In this document: positions 31,894 to 35,847 of the stretch, in pieces
Position numbering within the stretch: position 1 is the first letter of the stretch
How the letters are laid out: the number at the start of each line of letters is the position of its first letter
Source of the DNA: a virus
IMG/VR virus record: IMGVR_UViG_3300036766_001264
Span: 1 to 35,847 of that record
Length of the DNA stretch: 35,847 nt
Direction: 5' to 3' (one strand)
Notes under the pieces: generated by a model
The model's database searches: none
What the model was told of the DNA's origin: nothing
What the model saw: the letters and a program-made list of their open reading frames with translations, nothing else
Made by a program: the position numbers and the translations under genes

Positions 31894-32046
31894 ATGAAAA
31901 GATTACATGAAATGTTGAGGATTCTAAAAATTAAGAATGAAATGACAGAGTAAGAAAAAGACGCGCTATTGAATGATTTAATGGGCGCATATGCGGGGAA
32001 AAGATCTTGTCATCAAAAGCAATTTAGATTCACCATAAAATTGTAA
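31894..32046 (+). pseudogene. Small ORF interrupted by a TAA codon
   Basis: From ATG 31894 (AGAGAGGATGAA upstream) the frame encodes MKRLHEMLRILKIKNEMTE, stops at TAA (31951-31953), then continues as EKDALLNDLMGAYAGKR and on to TAA at 32044. The second part looks like real coding sequence, and the stop would be a single C-to-T change from Gln (E-Q-E-K). Either a nonsense mutation has broken a ~50-residue gene or only the first 19 codons are used. It lies under the divergent operator at 31753. No family recognised. Confidence 0.45.
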
Positions 32047-32059
32047 TGGAGTAAAAATT

Positions 32060-32320
32060 ATGAATACAGAAGAAAAAATGAGACATACATTAGATAGAAT
32101 GGCTAGACATGAGGGTTACGCGATAGCCCTCGACGAAGTCCTAGATTATTTAGGAACGCTAGATTTCTCTTTATTTTCCCACAATATATTTACGTCTACT
32201 GGTGCACTTCCTTTATGCCTAGAGAAGTGGAAACATCTTCTCATTGCCTTAGATCGCGAAGAGGAGTATGAACAGTTTTTGAAAGAGATTAAAAAAAGTG
32301 GTGTGGATGTCTACGAATAA
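32060..32320 (+). CDS. Small hypothetical protein
   Basis: 86 residues, ATG at 32060 with GGAG upstream. Mostly helical with alternating charges (EEKMRHTLDRMARHEGYAIA; CLEKWKHLLIALDREEEYEQ). No family recognised. It is in the rightward group under the operator promoter at 31753, overlaps the next small gene by 14 bases and is followed by a small membrane protein. Confidence 0.6.
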   Translation: MNTEEKMRHTLDRMARHEGYAIALDEVLDYLGTLDFSLFSHNIFTSTGALPLCLEKWKHLLIALDREEEYEQFLKEIKKSGVDVYE

Positions 32321-32477
32321 GAAAATATTAAAAAAAGACATTCGAGCATTGAAGAGTGAATATCAATTAATAGAGCGAATGATTGTGAAAGGCTCTACAT
32401 TGAGCTTAGATGCGATTAAATCTTTGGAATATCAGAGATCTCTCATAAAAGCTTTGAGGAGTTTGTATGCCGAATGA
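32307..32477 (+). CDS. Small basic helical protein
   Basis: 56 residues starting at ATG 32307 within the end of the previous gene (GTGGATG). The sequence is Lys/Leu/Ser-rich and predicted as two helices (NKKILKKDIRALKSEYQLIE; SLDAIKSLEYQRSLIKALRS). The chain of overlaps with both neighbours supports translation. Function unknown. Confidence 0.52.
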   Translation: MSTNKKILKKDIRALKSEYQLIERMIVKGSTLSLDAIKSLEYQRSLIKALRSLYAE

Positions 32478-32598
32478 ATGGCCATTTACGTTAAGTTACG
32501 TGTTATGGTTGGTATTGACTTCAATTTTCATGGCGGTTGGCGTGCTTGCCGTCATTGATTTTATCAAATGGGTTTTGAAGACATGCAAGAAAGATTAG
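32467..32598 (+). CDS. Small single-span membrane protein
   Basis: 43 residues, overlapping the previous gene by 11 bases. One long hydrophobic stretch (YVLWLVLTSIFMAVGVLAVI) is followed by a basic tail (KWVLKTCKKD). Last of the small rightward genes under the operator at 31753. Possible roles are superinfection exclusion or lysis control; nothing in the sequence decides. Confidence 0.52.
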   Translation: MPNEWPFTLSYVLWLVLTSIFMAVGVLAVIDFIKWVLKTCKKD

Positions 32599-32665
32599 CT
32601 CTCCATGAGCTCCCGATTTGTCAGCGGGATTCGTTCCCTAGCGCCTGCTGGGGGAGATTTTAAGT

Positions 32666-32680
32666 GCCCCTTACGGGGGC
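32666..32680. terminator. Hairpin between convergent small operons
   Basis: GCCCC / GGGGC stem of 5 bp with a TTACG loop, in the 141-base gap between the end of the rightward group (32598) and the end of the leftward early genes (32740). The rest of the gap shows no gene. There is no T tract, so it may be a rho-dependent or weak terminator. Confidence 0.4.
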
Positions 32681-32739
32681 TAGTCGACTGATGGGATTCA
32701 CTCGATATCACTGCTCTTCCCTCTCGCTCTCAGTTAGCA

Positions 32740-33102
32740 TTAAAACGGTAATGATTCTTCGATCGGCCTGAGAGGAGGCATATCCTGCAACGAGAAGGAG
32801 GGGGCGGCGTAGGGCTGTCCTTGCACGATCTGAGGCTGACTGAGGATACGATGGACGTTGCTGAGAATGGTTTCATGAACTTTTTCTTTTAGCATATTGC
32901 TTTCGATGATCCATGCCGGCATATATGAGTCGGTGCCATATTCAGTAATTTTGTAAGAGGCGATGTTGGGGTAATGGCCTCCCTGTTTACCTGTCATGAT
33001 TTTGTAGCGCAAAAAGATGATGTTATTGATTAGCACGGTAGCGATACCTAGGTGTTTTTCTCCAGGAGTAGCTTTGTAGTCAGTAAATTTTACGTCATTC
33101 AT
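32740..33102 (-). CDS. Possible SpoVG/SSB-like small protein
   Basis: 120 residues. The line VKFTDYKATPGEKHLGIATV, then INNIIFLRYKIMTGKQGGHY, then PNIASYKI is like the core of SpoVG-type nucleic-acid-binding proteins ('A...V.L...F.V..I.V..G..G.F..MPS'), but weaker than a clear match. The C-terminal 40 residues are Pro/Gln-rich (QPQIVQGQPYAAPSF) as in many phage single-strand binding proteins with an acidic tip (PIEESLPF). A role in DNA replication is plausible from the neighbours. Overlaps the upstream gene by 4 bases. Confidence 0.45.
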   Translation of the reverse strand: MNDVKFTDYKATPGEKHLGIATVLINNIIFLRYKIMTGKQGGHYPNIASYKITEYGTDSYMPAWIIESNMLKEKVHETILSNVHRILSQPQIVQGQPYAAPSFSLQDMPPLRPIEESLPF

Positions 33103-33350
33103 TGATTTCCTATATTTTCATTTTCTTCGATAATTTCTTTATCTGGTTCTATATGATAACTATGTTTAATGAAAGCGACATCGCTAGCATTAATGAGCCA
33201 ATCCGCGTCAGGCATGTTGAATTCCATAGGTTTATCATCCTTAGCAGCTTGTTTAAATTTACCTTTGACGGTTCCGAAATCGCATTTGACATCAGGTAGT
33301 ACGATCATACCACCATTTTTGATTTGAATATGTAGTTCGAATATTTTCAT
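33099..33350 (-). CDS. Small hypothetical protein, early region
   Basis: 83 residues: a beta hairpin-like start (KIFELHIQIKNGGMIVLPDV), a basic middle (GTVKGKFKQAAKDDKPM) and a C-terminal acidic stretch (EPDKEIIEENENIG). ATGA overlaps link it to the genes on both sides (33350 and 33102). No family recognised. Confidence 0.6.
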   Translation of the reverse strand: MKIFELHIQIKNGGMIVLPDVKCDFGTVKGKFKQAAKDDKPMEFNMPDADWLINASDVAFIKHSYHIEPDKEIIEENENIGNQ

Positions 33351-33520
33351 TCATACCACCAAATTTCTGGATCTTCAGGTTGTGCTTTATAGAATAGAAC
33401 TTCCTCTAGATCGCGCGGCTCTTGAGGAATATAGGCCCTCAAGAGAATGAGGATTTCTGCGGCATTTGCAGTGACGGTATCTAATTTTACCCAAGTGGTT
33501 GAATTTATTTTTCTTCGCAT
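33347..33520 (-). CDS. Small hypothetical protein, early region
   Basis: 57 residues from ATG 33520. A longer frame from 33550 would begin inside the CACATGTG operator and upstream of the transcription start, so 33520 with AGGAAGACAT before it is favoured. The sequence is helical in the middle (VTANAAEILILLRAYI), with an acidic and aromatic C-terminus (PEDPEIWWYE). Function unknown. Confidence 0.6.
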   Translation of the reverse strand: MRRKINSTTWVKLDTVTANAAEILILLRAYIPQEPRDLEEVLFYKAQPEDPEIWWYE

Positions 33521-33538
33521 ATGTCTTCCTATGAGATG

Positions 33539-33566
33539 AGTGTAGCACATGTGTGATATTATTCAA
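33539..33566 (-). promoter_or_regulatory. Promoter with CACATGTG operator, early leftward genes
   Basis: Leftward TTGAAT (complement of 33561-33566), 16-nt spacer holding TCACACATGTGC, TACACT (complement of 33539-33544). It leads to the 33520 gene with a leader of about 15 bases including AGGA. Confidence 0.72.
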
Positions 33567-33567
33567 A

Positions 33568-33925
33568 TCATTTAATGAATGATCTATGAATTCGTGCTAG
33601 AGAGGCCTTTTGCAGATCGGATAGAGAGCTATATTTCTCAAATTGCTCAGCGAGAGAATTGATGAAATCCATGTTGAATTTTGGATTTGTTTTGGCATAT
33701 TTATTCAGATTTGAAAACATGGTCCTGATCTTCTGGTGATCTTTGGGTAAATTTCCGGTGCGAGGAAGCGGGCCTCGAGGAGCGAAGCGTCGCAAGCCTA
33801 ATTTCATGCGCTCCTTGAAGCAGTTGCATGAGTTCGCCGCTACCGCCCTGATCTGGATGCAACCTGAGTGCAAGCTTGCGGAATAGCTTTTTGCATTCTT
33901 CTTCGGACTGACATAAGTAAAACAT
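33568..33925 (-). pseudogene. J-domain-like (DnaJ) protein gene with a frameshift
   Basis: The first frame, from ATG 33925, gives CKKLFRKLALRLHPDQGGSG, the second helix and HPD loop of a J-domain, followed by ELMQLLQ; then the sense is lost. The continuation is in the +1 frame: FKERMKLGLRRFAPRGPLPR to DLQKASLARIHRSFIK, ending at 33568. The switch lies at about 33800-33822. Together they would make about 120 residues. HPD motifs stimulate Hsp70-type ATPases. The J-domain's first helix is short or missing. Either the gene is broken, or the frameshift is programmed or a base-calling error. The -10 box of its promoter ends two bases before the ATG, which is also odd. Confidence 0.6.
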
Positions 33926-33927
33926 GA

Positions 33928-33955
33928 CTTATACTAGCACATGTGTGACATTCAA
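33928..33955 (-). promoter_or_regulatory. Promoter with CACATGTG operator before the J-domain-like gene
   Basis: Leftward TTGAAT (complement of 33950-33955), 16-nt spacer with TCACACATGTGC, TATAAG (complement of 33928-33933). It overlaps the 3' end of the replication gene (stop at 33952). The expected start of RNA lies just inside the apparent ATG of the next gene. Confidence 0.72.
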
Positions 33956-34998
33956 GGAAATCGCCTGTTTATACCATCTAAATTGTGTAAAGCTCTGATA
34001 AATTCGTCTAGATTTGGCATGTTGAGCGGGAGATCTTTTTTTGTCTTAGGACATTGGACATATTTTTCATGCAATTCAAGAGCTGACTTTCGGATTTCTA
34101 TGAAAATCTTAGCTTCTTGGCGATTACGAACTGTATTTTCGTCCACGAGGACTTGAGAGTCTTTCAGAGCGTTGCGGAAAAATGCAATTTTGGAATTCTT
34201 GAAGGTTCCTCCTTTGGCAATATGATTTTCCAGGTGTACTAGACAGTCTTTCAATTTCTTTTCAGTGTTCTCACGAATGATGATAGTCAAAGTCTCTTCG
34301 GTAGCCCCTAGATTGGCCTCAGTTAACTTATCTAGCAGTGGTCTCTGTGACGGCATGAGTGGGTACTTCTGTTTGCTTGGAGAGCCTGCCAGGGGCCTTT
34401 GCGAGGGTTTCTGCTGAGGAGGCGAGAGGGTTTCCTTCGATCCTGCAGGCTGCTTTGCGCGTTTCGTGCCAGCGACTGCCTCCTCTCGCGCCGTGTGCGA
34501 AGGCAATGACCCCAGCGACTGCCCTGGCGCCTCGCCCGAGTCACTGGAGTCATTGCTCTTGCAATCTCTGCAAGAGTCGATGACTCCAGTGACTATATGG
34601 GATTTATTATCTGGTATTGGTGTGGCAATTTTGCCTTTCGTATGGCAATTTTGCCTTTCGTAAGATTTAATTGAATTCTCATCTACCTGGAAGGCTTCTT
34701 CGTCGGCAAACGCATACCACAAAGTTTTGTCGATCGGATTCTTATTAAATTTTCCGGTGATCAGGACTTTTAGCTTTACAAGATTTTCACAAATACGCCT
34801 TACTTTTTCGAAATTCCAGTAAGGAAAATGCGCTTGTATTTCTCGTCTCGTTTGATAAGTCCAGCATCTTCCCTCTCGAATATTCCTCTTAAGTCTTCGA
34901 TTAAAAGTGATCCAAAATTGAAAATGGTGAATAAGTATGGCTTCATTTACTCCATATAGAGCCGCGAAATCCGTTGAAAATGAATGATGTACGCTCAT
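33952..34998 (-). CDS. Phage replication initiator (winged-helix N-terminus)
   Basis: 348 residues. The N-terminal domain (1-100) has the plan of phage replication organisers and related plasmid proteins: YGVNEAILIHHFQFWITFNR, then RCWTYQTRREIQAHFPYW, then FEKVRRICENLVKLKVLITG (winged helix and recognition helix). Residues ~125-225 form a Ser/Pro/Gln/Lys-rich linker of higher GC content (SPPQQKPSQRPLAGSPSK). The C-terminus (240-348) is helical (ENTEKKLKDCLVHLENHIAK) and may bind a helicase. The linker DNA carries the origin-like repeats (34539-34594, 34623-34662), as lambda gene O does. AGGAG before ATG. Helicase and polymerase are absent, so host enzymes would be used. Confidence 0.72.
   Translation of the reverse strand: MSVHHSFSTDFAALYGVNEAILIHHFQFWITFNRRLKRNIREGRCWTYQTRREIQAHFPYWNFEKVRRICENLVKLKVLITGKFNKNPIDKTLWYAFADEEAFQVDENSIKSYERQNCHTKGKIATPIPDNKSHIVTGVIDSCRDCKSNDSSDSGEAPGQSLGSLPSHTAREEAVAGTKRAKQPAGSKETLSPPQQKPSQRPLAGSPSKQKYPLMPSQRPLLDKLTEANLGATEETLTIIIRENTEKKLKDCLVHLENHIAKGGTFKNSKIAFFRNALKDSQVLVDENTVRNRQEAKIFIEIRKSALELHEKYVQCPKTKKDLPLNMPNLDEFIRALHNLDGINRRFP
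34539..34594. repeat. Nested inverted repeat within replication gene (origin-like)
   Basis: AGTCACTGGAGTCAT (34539-34553) and its exact complement ATGACTCCAGTGACT (34580-34594) form 15 bp. Inside, CTCTTGCA (34556-34563) and TGCAAGAG (34569-34576) form 8 bp around ATCTC, with a 2/3-nt internal loop between the stems. It could extrude as a cruciform or fold in RNA. Confidence 0.8.
34623..34662. repeat. Perfect 2 x 20-bp tandem repeat within replication gene (iteron-like)
   Basis: Two identical 20-bp units starting TGGCAATTTTGCCTTTCGTA lie back to back. Each contains the inverted pair GGCAA / TTGCC with a 2-nt gap. Because 20 is not a multiple of three, the two copies encode different residues, so the identity is kept at the DNA level rather than for the protein. 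Confidence 0.82.
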
Positions 34999-35014
34999 AT
35001 TCTACTCCTATTGG

Positions 35015-35043
35015 TTGACAGAAGTCACACACATGTGATAAGC
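35015..35043 (+). promoter_or_regulatory. Strong promoter with CACATGTG operator, upstream of structured RNA
   Basis: TTGACA (35015-35020, consensus), 16-nt spacer with TCACACACATGTG, GATAAG (35037-35042), or with 17-nt spacing ATAAGC. The palindrome CACATGTG is at 35030-35037. It points right, towards the RNA at about 35049-35219. The same region must also hold the leftward promoter of the replication gene, which I could not define. Confidence 0.75.
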
Positions 35044-35048
35044 TCTTG

Positions 35049-35219
35049 CTCCTGCCTGTTTATGCTTTTGTTGTTTTTGTGAGGTGCTGTTACTCCTAAT
35101 AGGTAACGATCACTTGCATTTTCACAAAAACAATGCTAGCATTGCAGTCTAGAGAAGGGGTTTAGACTTCTCGGTGTTTTAGTCGAGCCTTAGGGGTTAT
35201 TTACCTAGGGCTTTTTTTT
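35049..35219 (+). ncRNA. Structured small RNA with own promoter and terminator
   Basis: An approximately 170-nt transcript is predicted between the promoter at 35015 and the terminator at 35186-35219. No convincing ORF is inside. A perfect 12-bp stem joins TTGTTTTTGTGA (35071-35082) and TCACAAAAACAA (35122-35133). The loop between holds a smaller hairpin (GTTAC / GTAAC, about 35089-35106). Then come the palindrome AATGCTAGCATT (35132-35143), a 6-bp stem GAGAAG / CTTCTC (35152-35157, 35167-35172) and the terminator. It matches no RNA class I recognise. The 5' end is inferred. Confidence 0.65.
35186..35219 (+). terminator. Intrinsic terminator of the structured RNA
   Basis: Stem AGCCTTAGG (35186-35194) with CCTAGGGCT (35204-35212), nine pairs with one wobble, followed by eight T residues (35212-35219). 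Confidence 0.9.
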
Positions 35220-35433
35220 ACACTCTAATAAAATCTCCATTAAATAGTAAAATCTTTCACATTCTCATAGGGAAATGCCGATCCTGAGAATTGCACTCAG
35301 TCATCAAAAAATGGATTTTTAGGTCATTAAGAAGGGCCGCTTGAGGAGACTCCGTTCAAAAAGTAGCGGCACTGCTAGCGTCTATAGCTAACTTAGATCG
35401 GCAGATTCATTGTGATTCTTAAAAATATCTTAC
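35220..35433. other. Non-coding spacer before the IS605 element
   Basis: No convincing gene. Only weak inverted repeats are seen: CTGAG / CTCAG at about 35284-35300 and GCCGCT (35336-35341) with AGCGGC (35365-35370). The spacer ends in TTAC (35430-35433), a plausible IS605-type insertion target just left of the proposed element end. Confidence 0.6.
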
Positions 35434-35460
35434 GTCAACAGGAATGTTTTTATCCCTGGA

Positions 35461-35500
35461 CGCGAGAAAACTCGGCCGTTCAGGGCCGAGATGAATCGCG
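35461..35500. repeat. IS605 left-end hairpin
   Basis: A perfect 7-bp stem CTCGGCC (35471-35477) / GGCCGAG (35484-35490) with a 6-nt loop, flanked by outer CGCGA (35461-35465) / TCGCG (35496-35500) across an internal loop. It lies directly 3' of tnpA, as the left subterminal hairpin of IS605 elements does. Confidence 0.7.
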
Positions 35501-35504
35501 CCTT

Positions 35505-35847
35505 TTAGACCCGAGGAGATTCTTGCTGTTCGATATACTGCCGAATTACAGCAAGCGGAGCTCCTCCACATGCTCCTGCAAAATAGCTTGGGGACCAGAG
35601 GCTGCCTCCCCATAAAGCATTCTGGATGGTCGGATGTCCTTTTTTTCGAACCAATCTTGAGGAAACCCCTTTCAGGCTGTTCACCAATTTTGAAACAGAT
35701 ACCTTTGGCGGATATTCGACTAGAAGATGGACGTGATCTCCTTCTCCTTCAACTTCGATCAGCTTGGCTTCGAAGTCAGTACAGATTCCGGTAAAAATGT
35801 CTCTCAACTCATTTAGGGCTCGTAAGGGAATAAATATGCCATTTGGA
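35505..35847 (-). CDS. tnpA: TnpA HUH transposase of IS200/IS605 family (5' truncated by window)
   Basis: The frame stays open to the right window edge, giving 113 residues of a protein that usually has about 130-150. The HUH motif is in GEGDHVHLLVEYPPK, followed by VSKLVNSLKGVSSRLVRKKG, LWSPSYFAGACGGAP and the catalytic Tyr in LAVIRQYIEQQ. These are the standard Y1 transposase lines, all intact. It moves single-stranded DNA of the element by cutting at left and right tetranucleotides. Upstream of the TTG at 35807 the frame continues with IFIPLRALNELRDIF, which fits the family, so that TTG is not the start. Confidence 0.93.
   Translation of the reverse strand, partial: PNGIFIPLRALNELRDIFTGICTDFEAKLIEVEGEGDHVHLLVEYPPKVSVSKLVNSLKGVSSRLVRKKGHPTIQNALWGGSLWSPSYFAGACGGAPLAVIRQYIEQQESPRV

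Larger units (their letters stand above)
35434..35847. mobile_element. IS605-type insertion sequence, left part
   Basis: Starts after TTAC (35430-35433), carries a left-end hairpin and most of tnpA, and continues past the window edge. tnpA points left and the tnpB part at the other window end points right, matching the divergent gene order of IS605. The precise left end is inferred. Confidence 0.7.

Noticed and set aside
33521-33550. Start of the 33347 gene at ATG 33550
   Set aside because: That ATG is the middle of the CACATGTG operator and lies upstream of the predicted RNA start; ATG 33520 has AGGA at a suitable distance.
35062-35082. Leucine-rich six-codon peptide (MLLLFL) at the start of the structured RNA, like an attenuator leader
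   Set aside because: No ribosome binding site, the codons come from the T-rich arm of the 12-bp stem, and no gene follows the terminator to be attenuated.
1-35847. Integrated prophage with attachment sites
   Set aside because: No integrase, no tRNA gene and no host gene at either side; the window ends are in one transposon. A circular or packaged genome explains the data better.

Overview
The window reads as a nearly complete genome of a short-tailed, podovirus-like double-stranded DNA phage (or phage-plasmid) of a Gram-negative host, interrupted by one IS605-type insertion sequence. Virion genes follow the order of P22-like phages: small terminase, large terminase, ~714-aa portal, scaffold, capsid of the N4-gp56 family, connector proteins, a large hub protein, then three ejection-type proteins. 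I see no integrase, no bacterial housekeeping gene and no tRNA, so nothing shows integration into a chromosome. The host cannot be fixed from the sequence. The repeat style of the fibre proteins reminds me of phages and prophages of intracellular or aquatic bacteria such as environmental Chlamydiota or Legionellales, but this is a weak impression.

Layout. 1-582: right part of an IS605 element (tnpB, right-end hairpin). 579-2973: a Cro-like repressor gene facing a rightward recombination operon (recT, two small genes, a protein like the tail of YqaJ exonucleases, a tandem helix-turn-helix protein). 3022-13744: one leftward tail-fibre operon in which at least six related adhesin-like genes lie head to tail, with an HNH endonuclease gene inserted. 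13812-14335: a rightward mini-operon of a ribbon-helix-helix repressor and a winged-helix protein. 14341-15381: four small leftward genes, two of them membrane proteins (a possible lysis cassette). 15466-16255: rightward genes for an RNA polymerase alpha-CTD-like protein, a zinc-ribbon protein and a small membrane protein. 16252-31729: the leftward virion operon. 31749-32598: a divergent promoter pair and small rightward genes. 32740-34998: leftward early genes ending in a replication protein whose gene carries an origin-like repeat cluster. 35015-35219: promoter, structured RNA and terminator. 35434-35847: left part of the IS605 element with tnpA.

Four features stand out. A CACATGTG (or ACATATGT) palindrome sits between the -35 and -10 boxes of seven promoter regions and probably ties most transcription units into one switch. 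One of these promoters makes a ~170-nt structured RNA with its own terminator and no following gene. The replication gene contains a 15-bp inverted repeat with a nested second hairpin, and a perfect 2 x 20-bp tandem repeat, much like lambda ori inside gene O. The fibre genes form a modular array sharing N-terminal, repeat and glycine-rich C-terminal modules, with near-identical DNA at the repeats.

Both window ends lie inside the transposon, with tnpA leaving at the right and tnpB entering at the left in the divergent order of IS605. This is what a circular molecule broken at one IS copy would give. The proposed insertion point falls on the stop codon of the Cro-like gene without changing its protein.
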